This document shows, in pieces, positions 1 through 8,961 of a stretch of 64,000 bases of DNA. Positions within the stretch are counted from its first letter, which is position 1, and each line of letters starts with the position of its first letter. Origin of the DNA: Streptococcus sp. oral taxon 058 str. F0407 (GTDB lineage: Bacteria > Bacillota > Bacilli > Lactobacillales > Streptococcaceae). The stretch covers positions 33,715 through 97,714 of the forward strand of contig NZ_JH378879.1 in the NCBI RefSeq assembly GCF_000235485.1. Reading direction: 5' to 3'. Below the pieces are notes generated by a model. It was not told the DNA's origin. It did no database searches and worked only from the letters and a program-made list of their open reading frames with translations. Position numbers and translations under genes: made by a program.

Positions 1-909
1 CCAAAGGGTAAAGTCAAGCGTCTTATTTCCTTTTTTGGTCAAGTGGGTCACGGTGACATCATCAGGATAGCTGGAGAAGGTTTCGCGTTTGAAGGTCGTT
101 CCATCTTGGGTATAAGAAGTAGTCGTAGTAGCTTCTGTGATATCCAAACTGCGGTGATAGTCTGTTACGGTATCCAGCCCTTTTTTCTGGTTATTGAAGA
201 CCATGAAGATATCCCCAAAGGCTAGGTAACGTCCATACTGGGCGTTGTTTGGTCCAACTAGATTTTGTTCAGCTAGTTGTTTGGCTTTTTGGCGGTCTCC
301 ATCTTCGAGAGCTTTACGAATCTCTGCCAAGACCTTATAGCGATCCTTGTAGTTCCCTCCGTTATAGTCGGTGCTATCGGGTTGTGGTCCTCCAGACCAG
401 AGGGTCTTTTCGTTGTACTGGATTCTCTCTTCACCAATGAGACCGAAAACCTTGGCTCCCATTTCTCCATTTCCGACAGGAAGGGCTTGTTTTTCCCATC
501 CATCATAAGAGGGAGCTGTTGGATGATCGTAGTTGAGTTGATAGTTTTCTTGCTTTGTCATGGGCTGAACTGCTTTTTCAGGTTCCTTATTTTCTTTAGC
601 TTCTACAATGGCTTCTTCACTAGCTTGACTATTTATTGTCTGAGTCTCTTCGGCTAGCTTGCTTTCGGAAACTACTGGACTTTCTGCTAGAGACGGATTT
701 GTAGTTTCAGTAATTTCAGCTGCTTTGGGTTCACTATCAGGCTTAGTGATAGCTTCGACAGAGGTTGGTTCAGTTTGCTTGACCTCAACACTGTCTGCGG
801 CCACAGTGTGGTTGACTAGAAAAACAGCTCCCAGTAAAACAGAAGCAGTCCCAACAGTCAGCTTGCGGATGCTATAGCGACAGGATTTCTCCCAAAAGTG
901 TTTTTTCAT
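1..909 (-). CDS. Surface-anchored GH95 alpha-L-fucosidase, N-terminal part (truncated by window edge)
   Basis: The first 303 codons of a large secreted glycosidase; the frame stays open to base 1, so the gene continues outside the window. The start at 909 follows AGGAGGG. The protein opens with a YSIRK-G/S signal peptide (YSIRKLTVGTAS, about residues 12-23) and a hydrophobic core, then an acidic, repetitive spacer to about residue 115. From there it matches the N-terminal beta-sandwich of family GH95: ALPVGNGEMGAKVFG, YNEKTLWSGGP, a basic EIRKALEDGD helix and YLAFGDIF. GH95 enzymes remove alpha-1,2-linked fucose from mucin and blood-group glycans. YSIRK signals normally go with a C-terminal LPXTG anchor, which is not visible here. 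With the GH85 enzyme at 11 kb it suggests host-glycan foraging. The family call is firm; the exact linkage specificity is inferred. Confidence 0.85.
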   Translation of the reverse strand, partial: MKKHFWEKSCRYSIRKLTVGTASVLLGAVFLVNHTVAADSVEVKQTEPTSVEAITKPDSEPKAAEITETTNPSLAESPVVSESKLAEETQTINSQASEEAIVEAKENKEPEKAVQPMTKQENYQLNYDHPTAPSYDGWEKQALPVGNGEMGAKVFGLIGEERIQYNEKTLWSGGPQPDSTDYNGGNYKDRYKVLAEIRKALEDGDRQKAKQLAEQNLVGPNNAQYGRYLAFGDIFMVFNNQKKGLDTVTDYHRSLDITEATTTTSYTQDGTTFKRETFSSYPDDVTVTHLTKKGNKTLDFTLW

Positions 910-929
910 AAAACCCTCCTTTGTTTATT

Positions 930-961
930 CGAAACCGCTTACATTTTATAAAGCAGTTTCG
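930..961 (-). promoter_or_regulatory. cre-like CcpA site inside a leader hairpin of the GH95 gene
   Basis: On the minus strand TGTAAGCGGTTTCG (943 to 930) matches the CcpA consensus TGWAANCGNTNWCA at all but the last base. It forms the 3' arm of an inverted repeat covering 961-930 (CGAAACTGCTT pairing with AAGCGGTTTCG). It lies about 45-60 nt downstream of the predicted transcription start, where CcpA would act as a roadblock. Carbon catabolite repression is inferred. Confidence 0.55.
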
Positions 962-994
962 TTTAATTTGTTTCTATTTATCTCCTCACCTCCC

Positions 995-1022
995 ATTCTA
1001 ATGGTCGCTTGGCATTTGTCAA
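995..1022 (-). promoter_or_regulatory. Promoter of the GH95 gene
   Basis: Minus-strand TTGACA (1022-1017), 16-nt spacer, TAGAAT (1000-995). Transcription would start near 989 and give a leader of about 80 nt. The same two hexamers and spacer length precede the GH85 gene at 10,850. Confidence 0.7.
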
Positions 1023-1178
1023 GAGCTTTTTAGCAAGATACATATTTGCTGTTGTTTTTTCTTGAAATAGTAGAAGAAAGAGAGGGAAGGGTGGAATTAT
1101 TCGTAATTTCATAGCTCAATCTGATTGTAAGACTAGCTTAGAATTGGCTTAACCCCTTCTTGAAAGCGTAAAACAAAC

Positions 1179-1207
1179 TAGTCAGGAAAGTCACTTTATG
1201 GTATAAT
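1179..1207 (+). promoter_or_regulatory. Promoter of yneF-like gene
   Basis: An extended -10 element TGGTATAAT (1199-1207) with a weak -35 (TAGTCA, 1179-1184) at 17-nt spacing. The rest of the 331-nt gap between the divergent GH95 and yneF-like genes (about 1023-1178) shows nothing I recognise. Confidence 0.6.
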
Positions 1208-1240
1208 ATAGAAGACTCAAAAAGAAACAGGAGAAAAAGA

Positions 1241-1486
1241 ATGGATTTACTTTTAGCAATTGTCTTGATTGTGCTAGCTTTTCTAGGAGGAGCTCTTGGA
1301 GGGATGTACTTGGTTCGTAAGCAAATTGAAAAAGAATTTGCTGACAACCCACGTTTGAACGCTGAGGCAGTTCGTGCTCTCTTGAGTGCAAATGGTCAAA
1401 AACCAAGCGAAGCCAAGGTACAACAAGTTTACCACCAAATCATCCGTCAACAAAAAGCAGCCCTTGCTAACAATAAAAAGAAATAA
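1241..1486 (+). CDS. YneF family (UPF0154) small membrane protein
   Basis: 81 residues. A single N-terminal membrane segment (about residues 3-24, [20 protein letters not shown]) is followed by a basic, amphipathic cytosolic tail ending in KKK. The [13 protein letters not shown] and [15 protein letters not shown] stretches are characteristic of the UPF0154/YneF family, widespread in Firmicutes and of unknown function. A good Shine-Dalgarno (CAGGAGAAAA) precedes the ATG. It has its own promoter and is followed by a hairpin, so it is probably monocistronic, although murI lies downstream on the same strand. The family call is firm; no biochemical role can be assigned. Confidence 0.85.
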   Translation: MDLLLAIVLIVLAFLGGALGGMYLVRKQIEKEFADNPRLNAEAVRALLSANGQKPSEAKVQQVYHQIIRQQKAALANNKKK

Positions 1487-1493
1487 ATAGGAA

Positions 1494-1519
1494 AAGTCTG
1501 GGATGAAAGTTCCAGACTT
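1494..1519 (+). terminator. Hairpin after yneF-like gene, weak terminator
   Basis: AAGTCTGG (1494-1501) and CCAGACTT (1512-1519) form an 8-bp stem just after the stop codon. No clear U-tract follows, so termination is probably partial. Confidence 0.4.
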
Positions 1520-1559
1520 CTCACTATGTTCAATAGTTCTCAAGGATAAGACTTTTTCC

Positions 1560-1587
1560 TTGCATTCTATTGATATTTGATTATGAT
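1560..1587 (+). promoter_or_regulatory. Candidate promoter of the murI operon
   Basis: TTGCAT (1560-1565), 16-nt spacer, TATGAT (1582-1587). This would give a leader of about 98 nt before murI. Confidence 0.45.
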
Positions 1588-1691
1588 TAAGAGAGAGGCA
1601 GTTGACATTCTATCAAGCTGTCGGTTAGTTCCTTCAGGGCAAGGAATCATGATGAACTATCAATCAGAAAAAAGACTAGAAAGAAGACTGT

Positions 1692-2486
1692 ATGGATAAT
1701 CGACCAATTGGTTTTTTGGATTCGGGTGTCGGGGGCTTGACCGTTGTACGTGAGCTCATGCGCCAGCTTCCCCATGAAGAAATCGTCTATATTGGAGATT
1801 CGGCTCGGGCGCCCTATGGTCCCCGTCCTGCTGAGCAAATTCGTGAATATACTTGGCAGTTGGTCAACTTTCTCTTGACCAAGGATGTCAAAATGATTGT
1901 CATTGCTTGTAATACTGCGACTGCGGTCGTCTGGGAAGAAATCAAGGCGAAACTAGACATTCCCGTTCTAGGTGTGATATTGCCAGGAGCTTCGGCAGCT
2001 ATCAAGTCCAGTCAAGGCGGGAAAATCGGAGTGATTGGAACCCCTATGACGGTACAATCAGACATATATCGTCAGAAAATCCATGATTTGGATCCAGACT
2101 TACAGGTGGAAAGTTTGGCCTGTCCCAAGTTTGCCCCCTTGGTCGAGTCTGGTGCCTTATCAACCAGTGTAACCAAGAAAGTAGTTTATGAAACCCTGCG
2201 TCCCTTGGTCGGAAAGGTGGATAGCCTGATTTTGGGCTGTACCCATTATCCGCTTCTCAGGCCCATTATTCAAAATGTTATGGGACCAAAGGTTCAGCTC
2301 ATCGATAGTGGGGCAGAGTGTGTACGGGATATCTCAGTCTTACTCAATTATTTTGAGATCAATCGTAGCCGGGACGCAGCCCCGCTTCAGCACCGTTTTT
2401 ACACAACAGCTAGTAGCCAAAGCTTTGCTCAAATAGGAGCAGAATGGCTGGAAAAAGAGATTCATGTGGAGCATGTAACATTATGA
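1692..2486 (+). CDS. murI: Glutamate racemase
   Basis: 264 residues, the normal length. It interconverts L- and D-glutamate to supply D-Glu for peptidoglycan stem peptides; cytosolic. Family signatures are [13 protein letters not shown] near the N-terminus, the first catalytic cysteine in IACNTATA (about residue 74) and the second in LGCTHYPLL (about residue 185); together they form the two-base cofactor-independent racemase site. It is the first gene of a dense same-strand run: its stop overlaps the start of the next gene by ATGA. The start at 1692 has only a poor Shine-Dalgarno (AGAAAGAAGA), but it yields the canonical [12 protein letters not shown] terminus. Confidence 0.96.
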   Translation: MDNRPIGFLDSGVGGLTVVRELMRQLPHEEIVYIGDSARAPYGPRPAEQIREYTWQLVNFLLTKDVKMIVIACNTATAVVWEEIKAKLDIPVLGVILPGASAAIKSSQGGKIGVIGTPMTVQSDIYRQKIHDLDPDLQVESLACPKFAPLVESGALSTSVTKKVVYETLRPLVGKVDSLILGCTHYPLLRPIIQNVMGPKVQLIDSGAECVRDISVLLNYFEINRSRDAAPLQHRFYTTASSQSFAQIGAEWLEKEIHVEHVTL

Positions 2487-3454
2487 CAAACAAGATTTAT
2501 GAATACAAGGACGACCAGGACTGGTATGTCGGTGTCTGGGATGTCTATGGAGGCATCTATAGCCTCATCAAAGATCCGCTTGATCTTGATTTTATGGATT
2601 TGGCTCGGATTTTTCGTGATGGGGAAAACGGCTTTCCGATTACGATAACGGTGATGCGCTGGTCTTCTAACTTCCGTCTACTCTCTTTTATCGTTGAGAT
2701 TTTAAATGCAGAAGCAGGACGTAACTTGGAAGTCATCCAACGTCAGGGAGCCCTGCTCTTGGTTGAAAATGGGCAACTCCTGCATGTAGAATTGCCTAAA
2801 GAAGGTGTTGATGTAGAAGCCTTTTTTGAAACCAGCAAGGTTAGAGAAACCTTGTTGATTGCGACTCGAAACGAAGGCAAGACCAAGGAATTCCGAGCTA
2901 TCTTTGACAAACTAGGCTATGATGTGGAAAATCTCAATGACTATCCTGACCTGCCTGAAGTAGCAGAAACAGGCATGACCTTTGAAGAAAATGCTAGACT
3001 TAAGGCCGAAACTATTTCCCAATTAACAGGCAAGATGGTTCTAGCAGATGACTCTGGTCTCAAAGTTGATGTCCTTGGTGGCTTGCCGGGTGTCTGGTCA
3101 GCCCGTTTTGCAGGTGTGGGAGCGACTGACCGTGAAAATAATGCCAAGCTCTTGCACGAATTGGCCATGGTCTTTGATCTTAAGGACCGTTCGGCTCAAT
3201 TCCACACAACCCTGGTTGTAGCCAGTCCAAACAAGGAAAGCTTGGTTGTTGAAGCTGACTGGCCAGGTTATATCAACTTTGAACCCAAGGGTGAAAATGG
3301 TTTTGGCTATGATCCTCTCTTCCTTGTGGGAGAGACAGGTAAGTCAGCAGCTGAATTAACCCTAGAAGAAAAAAATAGCCAATCTCACCGCGCCTTAGCC
3401 GTTAAGAAACTTTTGGAGGTATTTCCATCATGGCAAAGCAAACCATCATTGTAA
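2483..3454 (+). CDS. rdgB: XTP/dITP pyrophosphatase (RdgB/HAM1) with streptococcal N-terminal extension
   Basis: Hydrolyses non-canonical purine triphosphates (ITP, dITP, XTP) to monophosphates, sanitising the nucleotide pool. I take the start at 2483, overlapping the murI stop by ATGA, which gives 323 residues; an earlier in-frame ATG at 2444 lies deep inside murI. About the first 125 residues ([17 protein letters not shown] onward) are an extension found in streptococcal homologues and absent from the ~200-residue enzymes elsewhere. The catalytic domain starts at [14 protein letters not shown] and shows [28 protein letters not shown], and [10 protein letters not shown] followed by SHRALA. 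The last 25 nt overlap the next gene. The role of the extension is unknown. Confidence 0.92.
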   Translation: MTNKIYEYKDDQDWYVGVWDVYGGIYSLIKDPLDLDFMDLARIFRDGENGFPITITVMRWSSNFRLLSFIVEILNAEAGRNLEVIQRQGALLLVENGQLLHVELPKEGVDVEAFFETSKVRETLLIATRNEGKTKEFRAIFDKLGYDVENLNDYPDLPEVAETGMTFEENARLKAETISQLTGKMVLADDSGLKVDVLGGLPGVWSARFAGVGATDRENNAKLLHELAMVFDLKDRSAQFHTTLVVASPNKESLVVEADWPGYINFEPKGENGFGYDPLFLVGETGKSAAELTLEEKNSQSHRALAVKKLLEVFPSWQSKPSL

Positions 3455-3951
3455 TGAGTGATTCCCACGGAGATAGCTTGATTGTGGAAGAAATTCGTGA
3501 CCGCTATCTGGGTAAAGTCGATGCCATTTTTCACGATGGTGACTCAGAACTCCGTCCAGATTCTCCGCTTTGGGAAGGCATCCATGTCGTCAAAGGCAAC
3601 ATGGACTTTTATGCTGGCTACCCAGAACGTTTGGTGACCCAACTTGGTCCGACCAAGATTATCCAGACTCACGGACACTTATTTGATATCAATTTCAACT
3701 TTCAAAAGTTGGACTACTGGGCTCAGGAAGAAGATGCCGATATCTGTCTCTATGGTCACTTGCATGTGCCAAATGCTTGGATGGAAGGAAAGACGCTCTT
3801 TCTCAATCCAGGCTCCATCAGCCAACCACGAGGAACCATCAGAGAATGTCTCTATGCCCGTGTGGAGATTGATGACAGCTATTTTAAAGTAGACTTTTTG
3901 ACACGTGATCATGAGGTTTATCCAGGCTTGTCCAAGGAGTTTGCTCGATGA
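3430..3951 (+). CDS. YfcE/MJ0936-type metallophosphoesterase
   Basis: 173 residues, a compact calcineurin-like phosphodiesterase. Metal-ligand motifs are in order: MSDSHGD (residues 9-15), HDGDSE, VKGNMD, THGHLF and YGHLHVP, matching the D-x-H / GD / GNxD / GH / GHxH pattern of the YfcE subfamily. These enzymes are manganese-dependent and act on phosphodiesters in vitro; the physiological substrate is not established. It overlaps rdgB upstream and the CBS-domain gene downstream (ATGA), so translation is probably coupled. The start codon [15 protein letters not shown] follows TTGGAGG. The family call is secure; no pathway can be assigned beyond the operon with nucleotide and cell-wall functions. 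Confidence 0.9.
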   Translation: MAKQTIIVMSDSHGDSLIVEEIRDRYLGKVDAIFHDGDSELRPDSPLWEGIHVVKGNMDFYAGYPERLVTQLGPTKIIQTHGHLFDINFNFQKLDYWAQEEDADICLYGHLHVPNAWMEGKTLFLNPGSISQPRGTIRECLYARVEIDDSYFKVDFLTRDHEVYPGLSKEFAR

Positions 3952-4409
3952 TTACCAAGGAATTTGAAGCGTTTTTACTAGAGCAGGAAGAGACTTTTCT
4001 TACCCCTGCTGAGAATCTAGCAGCTTTGATTGATACCCATAACGCTGACCATGCAATTTTGGTGCTGAGCCAAATCACTTATACCCGTATCCCTGTTGTG
4101 ACCTTTGACAAACGCTTTGTCGGAACCATTGGTCTGAGAGATATTTTGGCATATCAAATGGAGCAAGGTTTGACAGATGAGCAGATGGCGACGACAGATA
4201 TCGCCAATATGACCAAGACGGATGTAGCAGTAGTTGCTCCAGACTATAACATCACTGAAGTCCTCCATAAACTGGTCGATGAACCTTTCTTGCCGGTCGT
4301 AGATGATGAAGGAATTTTCCAAGGAATCATCACGCGCAAGTCCATCCTCAAGGCAGTGAATGCCCTCTTGCATGACTTTAGTAAGGAATATGAGATTCGA
4401 TGCAAATGA
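3948..4409 (+). CDS. cbpB: Tandem CBS-domain protein, CbpB/DarB-like
   Basis: 153 residues consisting almost only of two CBS domains: the first around residues 20-75 (ILVLSQITYTRIPVVTF, VGTIGLRDIL) and the second around 90-145 (VVAPDYNITEVLHKLV, LPVVDDEGIFQGIITRKSIL). Standalone CBS pairs of this type in Firmicutes (CbpB in Listeria, DarB in Bacillus) bind cyclic di-AMP and, when unliganded, stimulate the (p)ppGpp synthetase Rel. That role here is inferred from family. It starts by ATGA overlap with the phosphoesterase stop and ends by ATGA overlap with the xerD-like gene. The gene symbol is therefore tentative. Confidence 0.75.
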   Translation: MITKEFEAFLLEQEETFLTPAENLAALIDTHNADHAILVLSQITYTRIPVVTFDKRFVGTIGLRDILAYQMEQGLTDEQMATTDIANMTKTDVAVVAPDYNITEVLHKLVDEPFLPVVDDEGIFQGIITRKSILKAVNALLHDFSKEYEIRCK

Positions 4410-5140
4410 GAGATAGCATTTCAGCCTTTTTAGAGAAAAAGCAGGGCTTGTCTGCTAATTCAAAGCAGTCCTATAGGTATGATCTGGAGCAATTTTTAGA
4501 TATTGTAGGGGAACGGATTTCTGAGACCAGTCTCAAGATTTATCAAGCTCAGCTAGCTAATCTAAAAATGAGTGCCCAGAAACGGAAACTTTCGGCCTGT
4601 AACCAATTCCTCTACTTTCTCTATCAAACAGGAGAGATGGACAGTTTTTATCGTTTGGAACTAGCCAAACAAGCTGAAAAGAAGACTGAAAAACCAGAGA
4701 TTCTAGACCTAGACTCTTTTTGGCAGGAAAGTAATTATCCAGAAGGACGCTTGCTGGCGCTTCTTATCTTGGAAATAGGGCTCTTGCCTAGTGAGATTTT
4801 ATCCCTTAGGGTTGCAGATATCAATCTGGATTTTCAGGTATTGCGAATTAACAAGGCTTCCCAACAGAGGATTGTCACCATACCCACGATCTTGATTCCA
4901 GAGCTAGAACCCTTGATGGGGCAGACCTATCTCTTTGAAAGGGGAGGGAAAGCCTATTCTCGTCAGTGGGCCTTTCGTCAGCTGGAGTCCTTTGTCAAGG
5001 AGAAAGGTTTCCCAACCTTATCCGCTCAAGCCTTGCGGGAACAGTTCATTCTAAGACAGATAGAAAACAAGGTTGATTTGTACGAAATTGCAAAAAAACT
5101 AGGATTAAAAACAGTCCTGACTTTAGAAAAATATAGATAA
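4406..5140 (+). CDS. XerD-like tyrosine recombinase homologue, probably catalytically inactive
   Basis: 244 residues from the ATG at 4406, which overlaps the preceding stop (ATGA); an ATG at 4400 is also in frame. The fold is that of Xer recombinases: an N-terminal SAM-like domain ([19 protein letters not shown]) and a C-terminal catalytic-like domain. Key residues are missing. The box that normally reads GLRxSE is IGLLPSEIL, lacking the first catalytic Arg, and the HxLRH box is QALREQFIL, lacking both His. The terminal Tyr (LTLEKYR) remains. Streptococci resolve chromosome dimers with XerS, so this XerD-like protein, conserved beside scpAB, probably has a non-catalytic DNA-binding or chromosome-organisation role. 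That is inference from residue loss and from its neighbours. Confidence 0.85.
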   Translation: MRDSISAFLEKKQGLSANSKQSYRYDLEQFLDIVGERISETSLKIYQAQLANLKMSAQKRKLSACNQFLYFLYQTGEMDSFYRLELAKQAEKKTEKPEILDLDSFWQESNYPEGRLLALLILEIGLLPSEILSLRVADINLDFQVLRINKASQQRIVTIPTILIPELEPLMGQTYLFERGGKAYSRQWAFRQLESFVKEKGFPTLSAQALREQFILRQIENKVDLYEIAKKLGLKTVLTLEKYR

Positions 5141-5868
5141 TGGATATTAAATTAAAAGATTTTGAAGGGCCCCTGGATTTGCTCCTGCACCTAGTCTCAA
5201 AGTATCAGATGGATATTTACGATGTGCCTATCACAGAAGTCATCGAACAGTATCTAGCCTATGTCTCAACCCTGCAGGCCATGCGTCTGGAAGTAACGGG
5301 TGAGTACATGGTCATGGCCAGTCAGCTCATGTTGATCAAGAGTCGCAAGCTTCTTCCAAAGGTGGCAGAAGTGACAGACTTAGAGGATGACCTAGAGCAG
5401 GACCTTCTCTCCCAAATTGAAGAATACCGTAAGTTCAAGCTCTTGGGTGAGCACTTGGAGGCTAAGCACCAAGATCGGGCTCAGTACTATTCTAAAGCGC
5501 CGACAGAGTTGATCTACGAAGATGCGGAGCTTGTGCATGATAGGACGACCATTGACCTCTTTTTGGCTTTTTCAAATATCCTAGCCAAGAAAAAAGAGGA
5601 GTTCGCTCAGAATCACACGACCATCTTGCGGGATGAGTATAAGATTGAGGACATGATGGGCATTGTAAAAGAGTCCTTGACTGGACGAGACCAGTTGCGC
5701 TTGCAGGATTTGTTCAAGGAAGCCCAGAATGTCCAAGAGGTCATTACCCTCTTTTTGGCGACCTTAGAGTTAATCAAAACCCAGGAACTGATCCTCGTTC
5801 AAGAGGAGAGTTTCGGAGATATCTATCTCATGGAAAAGAAGGAAGAAAGTCAAGAGGCACAAAGCTAG
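5140..5868 (+). CDS. scpA: Segregation and condensation protein A (kleisin)
   Basis: 242 residues. ScpA is the kleisin that bridges the Smc head domains in the Smc-ScpAB condensin and helps origin segregation. The N-terminus is diagnostic: [16 protein letters not shown], then [20 protein letters not shown] charged, helical middle region follows, and a C-terminal winged-helix ([24 protein letters not shown]) binds the Smc cap. The start codon overlaps the last base of the xerD-like stop (TAATG), so the two are coupled. scpB follows after 18 nt, the standard Firmicute arrangement. Confidence 0.96.
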   Translation: MDIKLKDFEGPLDLLLHLVSKYQMDIYDVPITEVIEQYLAYVSTLQAMRLEVTGEYMVMASQLMLIKSRKLLPKVAEVTDLEDDLEQDLLSQIEEYRKFKLLGEHLEAKHQDRAQYYSKAPTELIYEDAELVHDRTTIDLFLAFSNILAKKKEEFAQNHTTILRDEYKIEDMMGIVKESLTGRDQLRLQDLFKEAQNVQEVITLFLATLELIKTQELILVQEESFGDIYLMEKKEESQEAQS

Positions 5869-5886
5869 ACTTGATAGAGAAGAAAG

Positions 5887-6456
5887 ATGAGTACTTTAGC
5901 AGAAATAGAAGCGCTCTTGTTTGTAGCAGGTGAAGATGGGATTCGAGTCCGTCAGTTGGCTGAACTCCTATCGCTTCCCCCGACAGGCATCCAGCAGAGT
6001 TTAGAAAAATTAGCCCAGAAGTATGAAAAAGACCAAGAGTCGAGCTTGTCCCTGATTGAGACAGGTGGTGCATACAGATTGGTCACCAAGCCTCAATTTG
6101 CAGCGATTTTGAAGGAATACTCCAAGGCGCCCATTAACCAGAGTTTATCTCGGGCTGCCCTTGAGACCTTGTCCATCATTGCCTATAAGCAGCCGATTAC
6201 GCGGATAGAAATTGATGCTATCCGTGGGGTCAACTCGAGTGGGGCCTTGGCAAAGTTGCAGGCATTTGATTTGATACGAGAAGACGGGAAAAAAGAAGTG
6301 TTGGGTCGCCCCAACCTCTATGTGACTACGGATTATTTCCTAGATTACATGGGAATTAACCATTTAGAAGAATTACCAGTGATTGATGAGCTTGAGATTC
6401 AAGCCCAAGAAAGCCAATTATTTGGTGAAAGGATAGAAGAAGATGAGAATCAATAA
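5887..6456 (+). CDS. scpB: Segregation and condensation protein B
   Basis: 189 residues, standard length. ScpB dimers bind the central segment of ScpA in condensin. Two winged-helix domains are visible: residues 1-80 ([21 protein letters not shown] opening) and about 85-165, where [19 protein letters not shown] followed by [10 protein letters not shown] is the family hallmark. The start is supported by GAGAAGAAAG upstream. The 3' end overlaps rluB by 14 nt. Confidence 0.96.
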   Translation: MSTLAEIEALLFVAGEDGIRVRQLAELLSLPPTGIQQSLEKLAQKYEKDQESSLSLIETGGAYRLVTKPQFAAILKEYSKAPINQSLSRAALETLSIIAYKQPITRIEIDAIRGVNSSGALAKLQAFDLIREDGKKEVLGRPNLYVTTDYFLDYMGINHLEELPVIDELEIQAQESQLFGERIEEDENQ

Positions 6457-7165
6457 ATATATTGCCCACGCAGGTGTGGCCAGTAGGAGAAAAGCAGAAG
6501 AGCTGATCAAGCAAGGCTTGGTGACGGTCAACGGCCAAGTGGTGCGTGAACTAGCAACGACCATCAAGGCTGGCGACAAGGTTGAAGTTGAAGGCCAACC
6601 TATCTACAATGAAGAAAAGGTCTACTATCTGCTCAATAAACCACGTGGAGTGATTTCCAGTGTGACAGATGACAAGGGCCGCAAGACTGTTGTGGACCTC
6701 TTGCCCAATGTCAAAGAACGTATTTACCCTGTGGGACGTTTGGACTGGGATACATCAGGTGTTTTGATTTTGACCAATGATGGTGATTTTACAGACGAGA
6801 TGATTCACCCCCGTAATGAGATTGACAAGGTATACGTTGCGCGTGTTAAAGGCGTAGCCAATAAGGATAATCTCCGCCCCTTGACTCGTGGTCTTGAGAT
6901 TGATGGCAAGAAAACCAAGCCAGCTGTTTATGAAATTCTCAAAGTGGATCCAGTTAAAAATCGCTCTGTGGTACAGTTGACCATCCACGAAGGGCGTAAT
7001 CATCAGGTTAAAAAGATGTTTGAAGCCGTCGGTCTTCAAGTGGATAAGTTGTCTCGGACACGTTTTGGGCACCTAAACTTGACAGGTCTTCGTCCGGGAG
7101 AATCCCGTCGCCTTAATAAAAAAGAAATCAGCCAACTACACACCATGGCTGTAACCAAAAAATAA
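6443..7165 (+). CDS. rluB: 23S rRNA pseudouridine synthase RluB-type
   Basis: 240 residues. Converts a uridine of 23S rRNA helix 89/90 (E. coli U2605 for RluB) to pseudouridine. An S4 RNA-binding domain occupies residues 1-60 ([21 protein letters not shown]). The catalytic domain carries the RsuA/RluB motif [19 protein letters not shown] with the catalytic Asp (in RLDWDT), plus [11 protein letters not shown] and RTRFGHLNL. The gene lies inside the scpB 3' end and its stop overlaps the yidD start (TAATG), so it is translated as part of the scp operon. RluB versus RluE/RluF is settled by synteny with scpAB. Confidence 0.93.
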   Translation: MRINKYIAHAGVASRRKAEELIKQGLVTVNGQVVRELATTIKAGDKVEVEGQPIYNEEKVYYLLNKPRGVISSVTDDKGRKTVVDLLPNVKERIYPVGRLDWDTSGVLILTNDGDFTDEMIHPRNEIDKVYVARVKGVANKDNLRPLTRGLEIDGKKTKPAVYEILKVDPVKNRSVVQLTIHEGRNHQVKKMFEAVGLQVDKLSRTRFGHLNLTGLRPGESRRLNKKEISQLHTMAVTKK

Positions 7166-7416
7166 TGAAACGAATCTTAATAGCGCCTGTACGCTTTTAC
7201 CAACGTTTTATCTCACCAGCTTTTCCCCCCTCTTGTCGCTTTGAGCCGACTTGTTCCAACTACATGATTCAGGCTATTGAAAAGCATGGCTTTAAGGGTG
7301 TTCTGATGGGCTTGGCTCGGATTTTGCGTTGCCATCCCTGGTCGAAAACAGGCAAGGATCCCGTGCCAGATCACTTTTCACTCAAACGGAATCATAAACA
7401 AAAAGAATCAGCCTGA
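7165..7416 (+). CDS. yidD: Membrane protein insertion efficiency factor YidD
   Basis: 83 residues. YidD is a small amphipathic, membrane-associated protein that assists YidC-dependent insertion. Diagnostic residues are present: the N-terminal helix [18 protein letters not shown], the cysteine pattern [13 protein letters not shown], and [17 protein letters not shown]. It is the last gene of the murI-to-yidD run, and its stop codon lies inside the terminator hairpin. Confidence 0.95.
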   Translation: MKRILIAPVRFYQRFISPAFPPSCRFEPTCSNYMIQAIEKHGFKGVLMGLARILRCHPWSKTGKDPVPDHFSLKRNHKQKESA

Positions 7417-7426
7417 TTCTTTTTTG
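7401..7426 (+). terminator. Rho-independent terminator of the murI-yidD operon
   Basis: AAAAGAATCAG and CTGATTCTTTTTT form a near-perfect stem with a U-run, overlapping the yidD stop codon. Confidence 0.75.
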
Positions 7427-7485
7427 TATACTCTAGAAAGGAAGTTGGAAGATTAAGATTCCCACTATCCTTCTCTTATAAAAAG

Positions 7486-7494
7486 TGGTAAAAT
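7486..7494 (+). promoter_or_regulatory. Extended -10 promoter of pepA
   Basis: TGGTAAAAT, 25 nt upstream of the pepA start, with no recognisable -35 hexamer, as is common for extended -10 promoters. Confidence 0.5.
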
Positions 7495-7518
7495 GGAGGA
7501 CAGAAAGAAGGAACTGAT

Positions 7519-8583
7519 ATGACAACATTATTTTCAAAAATCAAAGAAGTAACAGAGCTTGCTGCGATCTCAGGTCATGAAGCGCCTGTCCGGACTTATC
7601 TTCGTGAAAAGTTGACTCCGCATGTGGATGAAGTAGTGACAGATGGCTTGGGTGGTATTTTCGGAATTAAACATTCAGAAGCTACGGATGCACCACGCGT
7701 CTTAGTCGCTTCTCACATGGACGAAGTTGGTTTTATGGTCAGTGAGATTAAGCCAGATGGTACCTTCCGTGTCGTTGAAATCGGTGGTTGGAATCCAATG
7801 GTAGTCAGCAGCCAACGTTTCAAACTCTTTACTCGTGACGGTCGTGAAATTCCTGTAATCTCAGGTTCTGTTCCTCCACATTTGACACGTGGAAAGGGCG
7901 GACCAACTATGCCTGCTATTTCGGATATTGTCTTTGATGGTGGTTTTGCAGACAAGGCTGAGGCAGAAAGTTTTGGCATCCGTCCTGGTGACACGATTGT
8001 CCCTGATAGTAGCGCAATTCTTACAGCCAATGAAAAGAATATCATCTCAAAAGCTTGGGACAACCGCTACGGTGTTCTTATGGTAAGTGAGCTAGCAGAA
8101 GCCCTTTCAGGTCAAAAGCTGGGAAATGAGCTCTATCTTGGTTCTAACGTCCAAGAAGAGGTTGGTCTGCGTGGTGCTCATACATCTACAACTAAGTTTG
8201 ATCCAGAAGTTTTCCTAGCTGTTGACTGTTCACCTGCTGGTGATGTTTATGGTGGCCAAGGCAAGATTGGGGATGGAACCTTGATTCGCTTCTACGATCC
8301 AGGTCACTTGCTCCTCCCAGGTATGAAGGATTTCCTTTTGACAACGGCTGAAGAAGCTGGCATCAAGTACCAATACTACTGTGGAAAAGGCGGAACAGAC
8401 GCTGGAGCAGCTCATCTGAAAAATGGTGGTGTCCCATCTACAACTATCGGTGTCTGCGCTCGTTATATCCATTCTCACCAAACCCTCTACGCTATGGATG
8501 ACTTCCTAGAAGCTCAAGCTTTCTTGCAAGCCTTGGTGAAAAAATTGAATCGCTCAACGGTTGATTTGATTAAAAAATATTAA
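7519..8583 (+). CDS. pepA: Glutamyl aminopeptidase, M42 family
   Basis: 354 residues. PepA removes N-terminal Glu or Asp from peptides in the cytosol and is a large oligomeric (TET-type) metalloaminopeptidase. M42 metal ligands and motifs: ISGHEAPVR near the N-terminus; ASHMDEVGFMV (His ligand); ISKAWDNRYGV (bridging Asp); NVQEEVGLRGA (catalytic Glu pair); VDCSPAGD (Asp); and the C-terminal His in RYIHSHQ. The start at 7519 has GAAGGAACTG upstream. It probably supplies amino acids from imported peptides. The next gene follows within 21 nt and may be co-transcribed. Confidence 0.95.
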   Translation: MTTLFSKIKEVTELAAISGHEAPVRTYLREKLTPHVDEVVTDGLGGIFGIKHSEATDAPRVLVASHMDEVGFMVSEIKPDGTFRVVEIGGWNPMVVSSQRFKLFTRDGREIPVISGSVPPHLTRGKGGPTMPAISDIVFDGGFADKAEAESFGIRPGDTIVPDSSAILTANEKNIISKAWDNRYGVLMVSELAEALSGQKLGNELYLGSNVQEEVGLRGAHTSTTKFDPEVFLAVDCSPAGDVYGGQGKIGDGTLIRFYDPGHLLLPGMKDFLLTTAEEAGIKYQYYCGKGGTDAGAAHLKNGGVPSTTIGVCARYIHSHQTLYAMDDFLEAQAFLQALVKKLNRSTVDLIKKY

Positions 8584-8604
8584 ACATAAGGGAGGTTGAT
8601 TGGG

Positions 8605-8901
8605 ATGACAGAACCAAACCTAGAAAGCCTTATAAAAGATCTTTACAACCATGCTCGACATGATTTGAGTGACGATTTAGTCGCTGCTCTCCTAGAGACT
8701 GCTAAGAAACTGCCTACTACAAATGAGCAATTGCTGGCAGTCCGTCTCTCAGGTCTGGTCAATCTTGAACTGTTCAGAAATCCCAAACACCCAGCACCTG
8801 AATTGATCAACTTAGCTCGCTTTATCAAAAGAGAAGAAGCTAAGTACAGAGGAACCGCGGTTTCTGCTATTATGTTTGGTGAACTCTTTAAAATGCTTTG
8901 A
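8605..8901 (+). CDS. Enterocin A-type bacteriocin immunity-like protein
   Basis: 98 residues from the ATG at 8605, chosen because GGGAGG at 8590-8595 lies nine bases upstream; a TTG at 8596 abuts the Shine-Dalgarno. The protein is predicted all-helical with no signal peptide. The pattern LVNLELFRNPKHPAPELINLARFI resembles cytosolic four-helix immunity proteins of class IIa bacteriocins (EntA_Immun family). No bacteriocin precursor or exporter is adjacent, so it would be an orphan immunity gene, a common situation in lactic acid bacteria. It is probably transcribed with pepA. The family assignment is by pattern recognition, and function is uncertain. Confidence 0.6.
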   Translation: MTEPNLESLIKDLYNHARHDLSDDLVAALLETAKKLPTTNEQLLAVRLSGLVNLELFRNPKHPAPELINLARFIKREEAKYRGTAVSAIMFGELFKML

Positions 8902-8927
8902 TTCCATTGTGAATCAAAGCATTTTTT
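8892..8927 (+). terminator. Strong terminator after pepA and the immunity-like gene
   Basis: AATGCTTTGATTC, loop CATTGT, GAATCAAAGCATT, then a T-run; it overlaps the stop codon at 8899-8901. Confidence 0.9.
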
Positions 8928-8961
8928 ATACGTCAGAAAAGCCATTCTTGATTAAGAGACG

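Noticed and set aside
277..657. A 126-codon hydrophobic open frame on the plus strand
   Set aside because: It is antisense to the GH95 N-terminal region, whose minus-strand frame has a signal peptide, clear family motifs and a ribosome site.
1583..1699. A 38-codon frame ending inside the murI start
   Set aside because: Its ATG is part of the predicted -10 box (TATGAT) of the murI promoter and no ribosome site precedes it.
2444..2482. Upstream in-frame ATG for rdgB inside murI
   Set aside because: It would lengthen the protein by codons that belong to the murI reading overlap; the ATGA junction at 2483 is the normal coupled start.
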